A stretch of DNA of 42,238 nt, taken from the IMG/VR virus record IMGVR_UViG_3300027852_000077, positions 1-42,238 of that record; one strand, 5' to 3'. The stretch is from a virus. The notes beneath the pieces were generated by a model. It worked only from the letters and a program-made list of their open reading frames with translations, was not told the origin of the DNA and did not search any database. The first letter of the stretch is position 1. Each line of letters opens with the position of its first letter. The translations under genes and the position numbers were made by a program. Of the stretch, positions 6,202-13,480 are shown one piece after another.

Positions 6202-6642
6202 ATGGCTATGTTAACCGCTACATTTCCATTACCACCAACATTAAATAATGCCTGGGCCGCTAATCGTTTTGGTGGCCTTCGCCGTTCTCCTAAATACAAT
6301 GCCTGGACAGAGGTAGCTAATAGATATTGGAGGAGCCAATACCCAGAGCCGGTCACTATGCTTACGGGTCGTTTAAGAGCTCAGTACATCGTTAAGCTTA
6401 AGGACTTACGCCCGCATGACATAGGAAACTATGAGAAGATTATAGCGGATTTCTTAGAGGGTAAATTTTACGAAAACGATAGCCAGATAGACGAGGTGCA
6501 CATTATACGCCGTGTCGATAGGCAGATAGATAAGAATTTTATACACGCTTACGTATCGGAAGTCCCGGACGTGCGTTTTATGGATTTGCTAAGCCCGGAT
6601 GCGGGTAAGCAATGTACGAAGCCGGGGCGCAGTCCTGGTTAA
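6202..6642 (+). CDS. rusA: RusA-like Holliday junction resolvase, 146 aa
   Basis: RusA is a dimeric, metal-dependent endonuclease that cuts Holliday junctions made during phage recombination and replication. The N-terminus has the family start FPLPPTLNNAW. The catalytic region contains RPHDIGNYEKIIADFLEG and YENDSQIDEVH, giving Asp at about 73, 83 and 93 in the spacing expected for the RusA active site. GAGGA lies upstream of the ATG. The length is slightly above the E. coli enzyme (120 residues) because of a C-terminal extension of about 20 residues. It probably acts with the ERF/exonuclease pair. Confidence 0.92.
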   Translation: MAMLTATFPLPPTLNNAWAANRFGGLRRSPKYNAWTEVANRYWRSQYPEPVTMLTGRLRAQYIVKLKDLRPHDIGNYEKIIADFLEGKFYENDSQIDEVHIIRRVDRQIDKNFIHAYVSEVPDVRFMDLLSPDAGKQCTKPGRSPG

Positions 6643-6669
6643 TTTAAACTCAAACCTATAGAGGTAAAA

Positions 6670-6930
6670 ATGACTATTACAGTAAAAGTAAAAAATGACG
6701 GAGGCTCAGATTATGCCGGTGTTCAAACTTATGATTTGGCAGATGGTGGCGTAGAGACTGCAGACGGCCCTCGTATTGATCTTGCACAGGGAGAAGAGAC
6801 AGAGGTTACGCTAACAAGTAGCCGTATCTTGAAGGTGGAAGATATTGGACAGCCAGAAGCGGCCGAAACCACAGAAGCCACAGCGGAAGCCGAGGAAGCA
6901 GTGGAAGAGCCACAGGCCGAAGCGGCTTAA
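6670..6930 (+). CDS. Acidic hypothetical protein, 86 aa
   Basis: GAGGTAAAA precedes the ATG. The first 55 residues look like a small beta domain (MTITVKVKNDGG and EVTLTSSRILKVEDIG). The last 30 are almost only Ala, Glu, Pro and Thr, a flexible acidic tail. The function is unknown. Confidence 0.65.
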   Translation: MTITVKVKNDGGSDYAGVQTYDLADGGVETADGPRIDLAQGEETEVTLTSSRILKVEDIGQPEAAETTEATAEAEEAVEEPQAEAA

Positions 6931-6946
6931 CTAACCTGATTACGGG

Positions 6947-6968
6947 GGTGGCCTAATACTGGGCCGCC
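6947..6968 (+). other. RNA hairpin between genes
   Basis: GGTGGCC pairs with GGCCGCC around an 8-nt loop, one pair being G-U. There is no T-run, so termination is doubtful; it may be a processing or stability element in the rightward early transcript. Confidence 0.35.
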
Positions 6969-6998
6969 TCTTATCAGCACTAAAAGGAGGATTAAACT

Positions 6999-7310
6999 AT
7001 GTCACTTATGAGAGCCCCTGGAATGATGGCGGCAATATCTGCATTAATAGGGCCAATGGATGAAAGCGCAATAGGTGTTGATAAAGGTCTTGAAAAAATG
7101 GTTTTAACCAGGCCTATGCGTAGAAGTAAATTTAATAAGCCTAGCCGTTTATGGAGGGGTGAGCACTCGCGTAAATACCCTGGGCATAAACTACGCGCTA
7201 TGCGCCAGAAGCAGGCAAAGAAAAGCCTGTATCATCACAATAAATATTGTAAGAAAAATGGGCAGCGACATTTAATGATACCAGAGGCGCGCTGCGTCGA
7301 TCTTTGGTAA
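6999..7310 (+). CDS. Hypothetical very basic protein, 103 aa
   Basis: A strong AAAAGGAGG lies before the ATG. The protein is rich in Lys, Arg and His (for example KFNKPSRLWRGEHSRKYPGH) with a hydrophobic N-terminus. The charge suggests nucleic-acid binding. No family is recognised. Confidence 0.6.
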   Translation: MSLMRAPGMMAAISALIGPMDESAIGVDKGLEKMVLTRPMRRSKFNKPSRLWRGEHSRKYPGHKLRAMRQKQAKKSLYHHNKYCKKNGQRHLMIPEARCVDLW

Positions 7311-7324
7311 GAAAGGAAACCACT

Positions 7325-7528
7325 ATGAGCACCAAGAAACCACACTACTTAATGCAGTTCTTTGCTTTTGCACACTTGCCAGAGCACTTACAAGATGTAA
7401 GCAGCCCATTCTATGACCTTGCGGAAGACCTGGACGAAAGCCTACCGGATAATCCAGAGAAAACCAAAGCTTTGGAAAAACTTTTAGAAGTAAAGGATTG
7501 CGCTGTGCGTGCAGTTCTGTTTAAATAG
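7325..7528 (+). CDS. Conserved small phage protein, 67 aa
   Basis: ATG 7325 with GAAAGGA is preferred over an upstream in-frame TTG at 7304 that lies inside the preceding gene. The sequence YLMQFFAFAHLPEHLQDVS, then LPDNPEKTKALEKLLEVKDC, matches the pattern of a small family common in phages (hydrophobic FFxxxHLPxxLQ, then a kLLxxKDxAVRA helix). The role is unknown. Confidence 0.7.
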   Translation: MSTKKPHYLMQFFAFAHLPEHLQDVSSPFYDLAEDLDESLPDNPEKTKALEKLLEVKDCAVRAVLFK

Positions 7529-7558
7529 CTGTAGTAAAAGTTAATAAGGACAAGACTA

Positions 7559-7771
7559 ATGAGCGATACAATACAAGGTAAAGTTAAATGGTATGACGCT
7601 AAAAAGGGATATGGTTTTATTGTTCCTGACGGAGGCAGTAATGATGTTTTTGTGCACAAGAGCGCCCTCACTAGCGCCGGCTTTAACTCTCTTGAGGAAG
7701 GCCAAAAGATTGGATTTTCTGTAAGCGATAAGAGAGGCAAAAAGGCTGCAGTAGATTTGCACTCAATCTAA
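7559..7771 (+). CDS. cspA: Cold-shock-domain protein, 70 aa
   Basis: A single-strand nucleic-acid-binding OB-fold protein. RNP1 (KGYGFIVPDGG) and RNP2 (DVFVHKSAL) are intact, the N-terminus has the usual GKVKWYDAKKG start, and the length is normal for CspA. It is the last gene before a terminator. Phage copies are thought to act as RNA chaperones or antiterminators during infection; that role is inferred, the family assignment is firm. Confidence 0.95.
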   Translation: MSDTIQGKVKWYDAKKGYGFIVPDGGSNDVFVHKSALTSAGFNSLEEGQKIGFSVSDKRGKKAAVDLHSI

Positions 7772-7802
7772 TTATTCCCTCTGGACAAACCCAGAAGACT
7801 AA

Positions 7803-7835
7803 GAGCCGCTCTTAACAAGCGGCTCCTTTTTTTTT
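7803..7835 (+). terminator. Rho-independent terminator after the cold-shock gene
   Basis: GAGCCGCT and AGCGGCTC form a perfect 8-bp stem with a 7-nt loop, followed by a run of nine T. It closes the rightward early transcript and separates it from the convergent minus-strand operon. Confidence 0.93.
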
Positions 7836-7853
7836 GTGAGTATTGTATGTATG

Positions 7854-8027
7854 TTATGTTGTGTGATGCTGGCTGCTCATGTATGACATTTTAAACGAAG
7901 TCTCTAAGAGGTCTACAGCATGTATAAGGAGCTCCTCTATGACTAATATGCGGTTTTCCATTTCATCCATCCTATTGCTTACGTCTTTTTCCGTATAATC
8001 GAAAAACTCTTTTTCTTGATTGTGCAT
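7854..8027 (-). CDS. Hypothetical helical protein, 57 aa
   Basis: ATG 8027 is chosen because longer versions (to 8084 or 8153) run into the preceding gene. The protein is acidic and coiled-coil-like (VSNRMDEMENRILVIEELLI) and ends in SSQHHTT. It is the last gene of the short leftward operon 9542-7854. The start is uncertain because only a weak AAAGAA precedes it. Confidence 0.5.
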   Translation of the reverse strand: MHNQEKEFFDYTEKDVSNRMDEMENRILVIEELLIHAVDLLETSFKMSYMSSQHHTT

Positions 8028-8049
8028 TGTTAGTTCTTTATAGCTTGAT

Positions 8050-8265
8050 TTACTCACAATATCCCTCCATAGCTTTAGGTACATTCTCTCCCCATGTAGC
8101 GCAACGCTCGGCCTTAACGTTTTCGTTAAACGAGGCCTCTTTATCGATTGCAATAAACACTAGATAGGTGAGAACGGTAAAAATTATTATCATTAACACA
8201 GATACAATAAAGCCATTTACAAGCTTGCATAATAATTTCCGGCGTTTTGATTGTTCGTGGCACAT
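8050..8265 (-). CDS. Single-pass membrane protein, 71 aa
   Basis: A basic N-terminus (KRRKLLCKL) is followed by one long hydrophobic helix at about residues 16-40 (FIVSVLMIIIFTVLTYLVFI) and a soluble acidic tail with two Cys. This fits N-in, C-out topology in the inner membrane. AAAGGAG lies before the ATG, which overlaps the previous stop (TAATG). Confidence 0.65.
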   Translation of the reverse strand: MCHEQSKRRKLLCKLVNGFIVSVLMIIIFTVLTYLVFIAIDKEASFNENVKAERCATWGENVPKAMEGYCE

Positions 8266-8396
8266 TACTTAGCTCCTTTATTATCGTTTGCTGGGGTGTG
8301 ATAACCGTAACTATGGGCATAGCTCCATAACAACCATCTATTAATAGGGGCTTTCCAGGTAATGCCGTTTTTCTTAATCTGATATGAGTTATTCAT
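8265..8396 (-). CDS. Small protein, 43 aa
   Basis: The frame starts MNNSYQIKKNGITWKAPINR at ATG 8396 and ends at TAA, which overlaps the next ATG. It fills an otherwise empty gap and is rich in Trp and Tyr (RWLLWSYAHSYGYHTP). No family is recognised. Translational coupling on both sides supports it. Confidence 0.55.
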   Translation of the reverse strand: MNNSYQIKKNGITWKAPINRWLLWSYAHSYGYHTPANDNKGAK

Positions 8397-8800
8397 CGTG
8401 GCACCCCCAGTAAAACTATCTTAGGCATATCCTTACCCATTGCTCTACGACGGCATAGGGCTGCATCTGCTAGTATTCGTGCGCATGATTGAGGTGATAG
8501 CTCTATACCAATGTGCGCGAAATTCCATCGTCTCACACGGCGCAATCTTAATAGGTGATCGGCCGCTTTTGCTTTGTACCAATTTTCTTTAGTGGCTTTT
8601 TCAATAATCTTAAAGCCGCCGACCATGCCCTTAAGGATTTTAATTGGTGGGTTATGCTTGTATGATATAGCACGTAGTCGAGTATCTATAAGATCGTTAG
8701 CGCTTATGCGGTGTATCTGCTCATTAAGCCGGCGCTCCTCTTCCTGGCGCTCGCGTGCCTCGGTAGCAAAGTCATTAATAATTTTGTCTGTAGCGTTCAT
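8393..8800 (-). CDS. Hypothetical protein, 135 aa
   Basis: ATG 8800 has GGGAG at fair spacing; an earlier ATG at 8821 would overlap the preceding gene. The first 45 residues are strongly charged and helical (EARERQEEERRLNEQIHRIS), the rest basic with RLRRVRRW. Cys residues at the end (CARILADAALCRRR) have no clear metal spacing. The function is unknown. Confidence 0.6.
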   Translation of the reverse strand: MNATDKIINDFATEARERQEEERRLNEQIHRISANDLIDTRLRAISYKHNPPIKILKGMVGGFKIIEKATKENWYKAKAADHLLRLRRVRRWNFAHIGIELSPQSCARILADAALCRRRAMGKDMPKIVLLGVPR

Positions 8801-8804
8801 TATA

Positions 8805-9185
8805 TTATTTCTCCCACTCATAAAGCTCTTCTACATCTTTGCTGTGTTCCTCTGAGGCCTTAAAGTCTTCTAAAGAAAATTCACTAATATTATCGCAGCT
8901 TCCATCTAAAAATGCTGGGCATGAAAACCCGCAACCTCCATTTAAACCGACAATGTAACATGTAGACATTCCCCTAGGGTAATGACCGTCAATCTCTGAC
9001 ATATGATTGCCCATATTATTAACGTCTTCCATTGTTTTGATTGGCTTTAGTGGATTGGTGGAGAAACCACCATTAACTTTATGTGAGGCTTCAATAAGCT
9101 GTTTTTTATTGTATCCATCTGGGTGTTTTTTCTCTGCGATTTTAGCCGCAGCTTTTGTAAGGGCTCTTTTGCTACTCCAAGTCAT
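8805..9185 (-). CDS. Cys-rich hypothetical protein, 126 aa
   Basis: ATG 9185 (MTWSSKRALTKAAAKIAEKK) has AGGAG at ideal spacing; the frame extends further up but without a ribosome binding site. Four Cys in the second half (TCYIVGLNGGCGFSCPAFLD, then SCDN) could bind a metal ion. A structured leader precedes it (9215-9278). The function is unknown. Confidence 0.65.
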   Translation of the reverse strand: MTWSSKRALTKAAAKIAEKKHPDGYNKKQLIEASHKVNGGFSTNPLKPIKTMEDVNNMGNHMSEIDGHYPRGMSTCYIVGLNGGCGFSCPAFLDGSCDNISEFSLEDFKASEEHSKDVEELYEWEK

Positions 9186-9214
9186 AATCTTTCTCCTGTA
9201 TGTGTTGTTAGTGC

Positions 9215-9278
9215 GCGCCCCGGTCAAGTGTATGCTTTTTGGAGAGACCAGGGCGCTACCGTCGTGTGTGGGGACGGT
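9215..9278 (-). other. Two consecutive RNA hairpins in the leader of the gene at 9185
   Basis: Read on the minus strand, ACCGTC/GACGGT (9258-9263 with 9273-9278) is followed by an 11-bp stem pairing 9246-9256 with 9215-9225. The single irregular position (9221/9250) is a G-U pair on the minus-strand RNA but a C-A mismatch on the plus strand, so the structure fits leftward transcription. The loop is 20 nt. No T-run follows. Confidence 0.55.
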
Positions 9279-9281
9279 GTT

Positions 9282-9542
9282 CTATTTGCCTATTGCGATG
9301 TACTCAAATGAGTTTGCCTCATTGCCCATATGATCGGTTATCTTGTTTTGAGTAAGTAGAACCATACCTAGCTCCTCACATTGTTTCGCCATTTTCATTA
9401 AGGCGCGATCTAATGCGGTAGAATAGTGGTTCATAGTCTCGCCTACTCTATAAATAAAACGCTCATCTTTTTTTAATGAAGTTATATTCTTTTTAATATC
9501 CGTAAGTAAAACGGCTTCATCGGCCGTAAGTTCATGTGACAT
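9282..9542 (-). CDS. Hypothetical protein, 86 aa, first gene of the short leftward operon
   Basis: ATG 9542 has AGGAG upstream; the frame stays open to 9719, but that part lies across the promoter. The product begins MSHELTADEAVLLTDIKKNI and is helical and charged. No family is recognised. Confidence 0.65.
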   Translation of the reverse strand: MSHELTADEAVLLTDIKKNITSLKKDERFIYRVGETMNHYSTALDRALMKMAKQCEELGMVLLTQNKITDHMGNEANSFEYIAIGK

Positions 9543-9587
9543 TTTGAAAGCTCCTGCAATGTGTAAGTTTTTATCTATCTGAAAACG

Positions 9588-9616
9588 AGTATAGTGCCGA
9601 GTTTTTATTAATGCAA
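9588..9616 (-). promoter_or_regulatory. Sigma-70-type promoter for the 9542-7854 operon
   Basis: On the minus strand TTGCAT is separated by 17 bp from TATACT, with transcription expected to start near 9580. The shared AT-rich motif (9622-9645) lies 5 nt upstream of the -35. Confidence 0.75.
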
Positions 9617-9621
9617 GCACT

Positions 9622-9645
9622 TTTTTTATAAGTAGAATAACAAAA
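9622..9645 (-). promoter_or_regulatory. Shared upstream promoter motif, copy 2
   Basis: It matches copy 1 (5144-5167) at 22 of 24 positions; the differences are two transitions in the middle. As in copy 1 it abuts a leftward -35 element. Confidence 0.55.
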
Positions 9646-9793
9646 TTAAATAAAGGTTTACTAGCGCTGGTGTATTGCTTTATGATTATCTTGCACTGCC
9701 CGTCCTGGGCAAACCGCAATTGATAAGTTTAATCTATCTCGGAGCCCTCGGCGCAGCTTTATAAGCGGTCGGGGGTTCTACTTTGGGCGCTCT
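9646..9793. other. GC-richer non-coding stretch upstream of the terminase promoter
   Basis: No gene is seen. It holds a small perfect hairpin TGCCC-GTCCT-GGGCA near 9697-9711 and a GC-rich island at about 9737-9790 in an otherwise AT-rich spacer. Position next to the small terminase gene makes it a candidate for the packaging site (cos or pac), but no known site sequence is recognised. Confidence 0.25.
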
Positions 9794-9822
9794 TTGCCAA
9801 AATCATAATCCATTGCTATAAT
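9794..9822 (+). promoter_or_regulatory. Late-region promoter upstream of the small terminase gene
   Basis: TTGCCA at 9794-9799 is followed after exactly 17 bp by the perfect -10 TATAAT at 9817-9822. The transcript would begin about 22 nt before the ATG at 9852. Confidence 0.8.
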
Positions 9823-9851
9823 GAGCGTATCGAAACTATAACGAGGACTTA

Positions 9852-10298
9852 ATGGCTAAGAAGAAAGCAAAAAAAAATAAGGGCGGTAGACCTACCGTAT
9901 TAACCGCCGCAACTGTCAAAAAACTAGAGGCCGCTTACCTTAATGATGCGAGTGATGCGCAGGCCTGCCTACAAGCGGGTATTAGCCGGCAAACGTTGTA
10001 TAACTATGAAAAGAAAAACCCTAAGTTTATTGACAGAAAAAAGGCTTTGAGGGATAGCCCTAAATATCTTGCTAAGAAAAATATTGTTACTGGCCTTAAG
10101 AGTAAAAACCTTCAAGTGCGTATGAGTATGACTAAATGGTATGCCGAAACGAAAATGAAGGATGAATATAGCAAGAAACAAGAGGTTGCGGTTTACGGTG
10201 ATGCTGAAAAAGCGCCCGTGCAGACACAAGAAAAGCCCATGACCTTGGAAGAGAGCGCGCGCCTTTACCATCAAATGTGCGACGAGTGCGGCGGATAA
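9852..10298 (+). CDS. terS: Terminase small subunit, 148 aa
   Basis: The small subunit binds the packaging site and recruits the large subunit. The N-terminus is basic with GGRPTVLTAATVKKLEAAYL, followed by a helix-turn-helix-like segment SDAQACLQAGISRQTLYNYE, both typical of TerS. The central part (KWYAETKMKDEYSKKQ) corresponds to the oligomerisation region with the family pattern WyxExKxKxxYsk. AACGAGGACTT precedes the ATG. Unusually, the large subunit lies about 5 kb downstream rather than next to it. Confidence 0.82.
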   Translation: MAKKKAKKNKGGRPTVLTAATVKKLEAAYLNDASDAQACLQAGISRQTLYNYEKKNPKFIDRKKALRDSPKYLAKKNIVTGLKSKNLQVRMSMTKWYAETKMKDEYSKKQEVAVYGDAEKAPVQTQEKPMTLEESARLYHQMCDECGG

Positions 10299-10330
10299 TT
10301 CCCCTTTACATTCTGTATTTTCTACATTAA

Positions 10331-10351
10331 TACTGTAATCAGTAACATTAC
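10331..10351. promoter_or_regulatory. Overlapping short inverted repeats, possible operator
   Basis: TACTG-TAAT-CAGTA (10331-10344) overlaps GTAA-CA-TTAC (10342-10351), directly before the Cro-like gene at 10366. It could be the binding site for autoregulation. Confidence 0.35.
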
Positions 10352-10365
10352 TATGTAGGAAAAAT

Positions 10366-10542
10366 ATGACATTTCAATATTTATTAAACAGGGTAGGACT
10401 TAAGAAAAAGGACTTAGCCCGTAATCTAGGAATGAACCCAAATAGCGTAACCAACTGGAAGGATAAGCCCCCGCAATATGCAGTGGCTTACCTAAAGCTG
10501 CTCGCTAAATATAATGACTTAAAGGAGCAAACCAATGACTAA
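10366..10542 (+). CDS. Cro-like HTH protein, 58 aa
   Basis: ATG 10366 follows TAGGAAAAAT; the stop overlaps the next start. MTFQYLLNRVGLKKKDLARN followed by LGMNPNSVTNWKD is a clear helix-turn-helix of the lambda Cro/DNA-binding type (KKDLARNLGMNPNSVTNWK), and the length is that of a Cro monomer. Small inverted repeats lie just upstream. Its location between terminase genes suggests a late-operon regulator rather than the lytic/lysogenic switch. Confidence 0.75.
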   Translation: MTFQYLLNRVGLKKKDLARNLGMNPNSVTNWKDKPPQYAVAYLKLLAKYNDLKEQTND

Positions 10543-10999
10543 CGAAGAAATCAAAGACGCACAAGATGTACTAGCCCGCTTTAAGGCAGAAAAGAACAAT
10601 TACGACCCGCTAGACCAGGATGTTGCGCGCGTAATACCAACGTTAGAAAAAGCCCTGGCCGCACTCAAAACACCTAAACGAATAATGATTGATGAGATTA
10701 AGCATAGGCGGTGGATAGCATCTTTACCTTGCTTGATTACCGATAGGGACGATGTGCAATGCGCGCATATACGTAGAGGCTTAGCCGGTGGTATAGGGTT
10801 TAAGCCTAGTGATGTGCGCTGCGTCCCCCTCTCTTGTGCCCAGCACACGCTACAAGGTGAGATCGGGGAAGTTAAGTTTTGGTATCCCTATGGAGGATGG
10901 GAGCGCGCGGTAGTATTAGCAAAAGCTTTGTATGATATAAGCGGAAACACTGAGAAAGCGATTATTTTAATAAACGAATGGAGAGCAGAATATGAGTAA
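10535..10999 (+). CDS. DUF968/HNH-like putative nuclease, 154 aa
   Basis: Residues 58-120 follow the pattern of DUF968 and related phage nucleases: RRWIASLPCLITDR, QCAHIRRG, GIGFKPSDVRCVPLSC, then QHTLQGE with a late acidic residue. The second Cys of the usual Cys pair after LPC is missing, so metal binding may differ. The N-terminal 50 residues are a separate helical, acidic region. AAAGGAG precedes the ATG. A role in recombination or packaging is possible; the activity is inferred. Confidence 0.65.
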   Translation: MTNEEIKDAQDVLARFKAEKNNYDPLDQDVARVIPTLEKALAALKTPKRIMIDEIKHRRWIASLPCLITDRDDVQCAHIRRGLAGGIGFKPSDVRCVPLSCAQHTLQGEIGEVKFWYPYGGWERAVVLAKALYDISGNTEKAIILINEWRAEYE

Positions 11000-11327
11000 A
11001 CGACTAATTAGAATATCTGAGGAATGCTGTGAAGTTGGAAAAGTAATTTGCAAAATACAACGCTTTGGCAGGGATTACACAAATCCGAAAACAGGAAGAA
11101 CAAACTATGAAGAGCTATACGATGAGTGCGCCGATCTTGTGGAAGTTATAAGCCAACTTTTTGATATTGAAGACCAATTTTTTAAAGCAAAGCGTGGTGT
11201 TAAAGCAGCAAAAATATTAAAATGGATACCACGTGAGCGACCGACAAGGACTGACAAAGAAATAGGTCAAGATGCTTATATAGAAACCTTAAAGGCTGAA
11301 ATAAGAAAATTAAAAGGAGAAATTTAA
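10992..11327 (+). CDS. MazG-like protein, 111 aa
   Basis: The first half has the EExxE...ExxD arrangement of all-alpha NTP pyrophosphatases: ISEECCEVGKVICKIQRFG, then LYDECADLVEVISQL. The similarity to short phage MazG-like proteins is good in this region, but the C-terminal 40 residues are Lys/Arg-rich and unlike the family. Such enzymes hydrolyse nucleotides such as dCTP or (p)ppGpp; the substrate here is unknown. It overlaps its neighbours on both sides. Confidence 0.65.
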   Translation: MSKRLIRISEECCEVGKVICKIQRFGRDYTNPKTGRTNYEELYDECADLVEVISQLFDIEDQFFKAKRGVKAAKILKWIPRERPTRTDKEIGQDAYIETLKAEIRKLKGEI

Positions 11328-12238
11328 TGACGACACTATACGCACATAACGATCGTAGCCACTGGGGGGAGCAATTTGTTATGGCCTGCGGCCGCGCTAA
11401 TGTACCCTTTAAGCTGTTTAAGAAAGCAAAGGAAGTACCGGCCGGGGCTCATGCCTTTGTACGGTTAAGCCAGCAAGCAGAGCAAAGGGGGCAGAGCAAA
11501 AATATGGTTCAAGCACTCCATGAGAAAGGCGTTAATACTTTCCCTAGCCCATTAGATGCGCTGCTTTATGATGATAAGGTAGCCCAGTATGAATACCTGA
11601 AAGATTACCTACCTAAGACAACTATTATCCGAGACCAGGACGCAGCCCTTGATTTAGCGAATGATCTTGAGTACCCGATAATCAGTAAGGGTAGTGAGGG
11701 CGCGGGCTCTAGTTGCGTTCGTCTATTGCGTAACCGTAAGGCGGCCAGGCGTGAGGCAGTGGCAGCTTTTGGCGATGGATTGCCTAGCAGCTACGATAAG
11801 AAACAGAAAGGCTTCTTATACTGGCAAGAGTTCATTAAGGACAATACCTGCGACTATCGCATAATCATTTGCGGTAAGTACATTTTCGGGATAGTGCGCC
11901 AGGTGCGCAACAATGAGAATAAGCCGTTTGCTAGTGGCTCTGGTGTTAACGCTCCTATCATGAGCTTTGAGGGCAACACTAAGGAAGCCGCGGCCGCTCG
12001 TAAAGCAATAGAGATTGCTGCAGAGATTGGTAGCGAGTGGGTAGCTTTTGATTTCGTCTTTAAGAAGAAAGAGATTTACTGCCTTGAAATGAGTTGCTCA
12101 TGGACGACATTTGTATATGCACCGTGCCCAGTATTTGAGTTTACGCCTAACGGTGGTAAGTTTCTTGAAACAGGCAAGTACGGCGGTGGTATGTTTGATA
12201 TGGCCGTAGAGATTATGAGGAAGCAGGCTAATGCTTAA
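11327..12238 (+). CDS. ATP-grasp ligase, RimK-like, 303 aa
   Basis: ATP-grasp enzymes join a carboxylate to an amine or thiol through an acyl phosphate. The three regions are visible: an N-terminal domain with YAHNDRSHWGEQF, an ATP-binding part with YPIISKGSEGAGSSCVRLLR (the Lys and Gly-rich loop), and the catalytic end with CDYRIIICGKYIFG, WVAFDFVF and YCLEMSCSW (metal-binding Asp and Glu; the expected last Asn is replaced). The TAATG overlap ties it to the MazG-like gene. Phage members have been proposed to modify virion proteins or small metabolites; the substrate is unknown. Confidence 0.82.
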   Translation: MTTLYAHNDRSHWGEQFVMACGRANVPFKLFKKAKEVPAGAHAFVRLSQQAEQRGQSKNMVQALHEKGVNTFPSPLDALLYDDKVAQYEYLKDYLPKTTIIRDQDAALDLANDLEYPIISKGSEGAGSSCVRLLRNRKAARREAVAAFGDGLPSSYDKKQKGFLYWQEFIKDNTCDYRIIICGKYIFGIVRQVRNNENKPFASGSGVNAPIMSFEGNTKEAAAARKAIEIAAEIGSEWVAFDFVFKKKEIYCLEMSCSWTTFVYAPCPVFEFTPNGGKFLETGKYGGGMFDMAVEIMRKQANA

Positions 12239-12419
12239 CGCTAAAGCTAAGAAAGAAATTATGGACGAGGTGGAAGCGCTTCGCTTAACGATGGGGGTAA
12301 AGGAGCCGGCTATGGCAGGTATTCTTTTATCCCTTTCTGCTTCTTATGCTATGGCTAGTGGTATACAAGATTTTCAATTTGTAAATCTCAGTAGAGAGAC
12401 TTACAACAAACAACGATAG
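12231..12419 (+). CDS. Small hypothetical protein, 62 aa
   Basis: The ATG overlaps the end of the ATP-grasp gene and has AGGAAGCAGG upstream. A charged N-terminal helix (KAKKEIMDEVEALRLTMGV) is followed by a moderately hydrophobic stretch (AGILLSLSASYAMASG). The function is unknown; the tight coupling to the ligase suggests a partner. Confidence 0.55.
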   Translation: MLNAKAKKEIMDEVEALRLTMGVKEPAMAGILLSLSASYAMASGIQDFQFVNLSRETYNKQR

Positions 12420-12430
12420 GAGTAAAAGTA

Positions 12431-12862
12431 ATGGGTAAAGAAGTTATAGAAAAAAACCAGTCATTCGATGATTTTAAAGAAAAATTAACTGAAAGGATTA
12501 GGGAGGATATTGGATCTCTTTTGCCAGATGAGGCCGTACAAAGCCTTATAGAAAAAGCCGTGCAGGAAAGCTTTTTTGAACCTAGACTAGTAGAAGAAAA
12601 TCCCGGATCATGGAATAGTAAGACGGTTAAAAAGCCCGCATGGTTTGTAGAGGAAGTAGCTAAAGCTTGTAAGCCAATGATTAAAAAAAGAGTAAGTGCG
12701 TTTATAGCTAACAACAAAGAGGAAATACAAAAAACTGTAGATGAGTTTCTTGATAATCAAAACCTTATGTTGATAGCTTCTACAGCAATAGCAGAGCGCG
12801 TTAACTCTGGTATGTGGAGCAGGCTTGAAGAGATTTACCAACGTATTCAACAACCAAGATAA
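12431..12862 (+). CDS. Hypothetical helical protein, 143 aa
   Basis: ATAGGAG precedes the ATG. The product is almost entirely helical and charged, with a Trp-rich turn in the middle (ENPGSWNSKTVKKPAWF). No catalytic motif is seen. It lies inside the enzyme cassette between the ligase and the methyltransferase. Confidence 0.6.
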   Translation: MGKEVIEKNQSFDDFKEKLTERIREDIGSLLPDEAVQSLIEKAVQESFFEPRLVEENPGSWNSKTVKKPAWFVEEVAKACKPMIKKRVSAFIANNKEEIQKTVDEFLDNQNLMLIASTAIAERVNSGMWSRLEEIYQRIQQPR

Positions 12863-12874
12863 GGAGTAAAACTA

Positions 12875-13480
12875 ATGGAACATTTTTATAAGAAGGTACA
12901 AGGCTGGTTTAGGTTTAGAGACTTTTACAGGAAAGCCGTACAGGAAGCGCCAAAGAGAGGCGCTCGTTTTGTTGAGGTCGGTAGCTGGAAGGGCAAGAGC
13001 TCTACATTCATGGCGGTAGAAATTCTTAACAGCGGCAAGCAGATACACTTTGATTGTGTTGATACCTGGGAAGGTAGCGACGAGCCGGCGCACCATAGCG
13101 ACCCGGACGTACAAAAAGGTTTCTTGTATGAGCGCTTCCTTTTGAACACTGACAAGGTTAGCCATATTATCAATCCTATGCGCATGTTGAGCGTGGAAGC
13201 TGCGGCCGCTTATGAAGATGAAAGCCTGGACTTTGTTTGTATCGATGCATCGCATGATTACGAAAACGTCATAGAAGACCTTAAAGCCTGGTGGCCTAAG
13301 ATTAAGCCGGGTTGTGTAATGTCAGGCGACGACTATCGCTGGAGTGGTGTTAATAAGGCCGTTCTAGAGTTTTTCGGTGTGACCTCGGCCCCTCAAATTG
13401 AAGGCATAGAGTTTGATTACGTGAATAACAAAGAAGGCGACCCGGTTTGCTGGAGCGTTAGAAAGCCTAAGGTGGTGTAA
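12875..13480 (+). CDS. SAM-dependent methyltransferase, class I (methyltransferase_24 type), 201 aa
   Basis: Motif I is RFVEVGSWKGKSSTFMAVE (SAM-binding Gly loop). The acidic residue of motif II follows in FDCVDTWEG, and the late motif LDFVCIDASHDYENVIEDL, with WWPKIKPGCVMSGDDY, is typical of the methyltransferase_24 family found in sugar-biosynthesis and glycosylation clusters. AAGGAG precedes the ATG. Together with two glycosyltransferases downstream it suggests modification of a glycan or glycosylated protein. Confidence 0.82.
   Translation: MEHFYKKVQGWFRFRDFYRKAVQEAPKRGARFVEVGSWKGKSSTFMAVEILNSGKQIHFDCVDTWEGSDEPAHHSDPDVQKGFLYERFLLNTDKVSHIINPMRMLSVEAAAAYEDESLDFVCIDASHDYENVIEDLKAWWPKIKPGCVMSGDDYRWSGVNKAVLEFFGVTSAPQIEGIEFDYVNNKEGDPVCWSVRKPKVV

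Noticed and set aside
9737-9790. GC-rich stretch considered as a tRNA or cos site
   Set aside because: No cloverleaf can be drawn and no known cos sequence is present; it is kept only as a vague packaging-site candidate.
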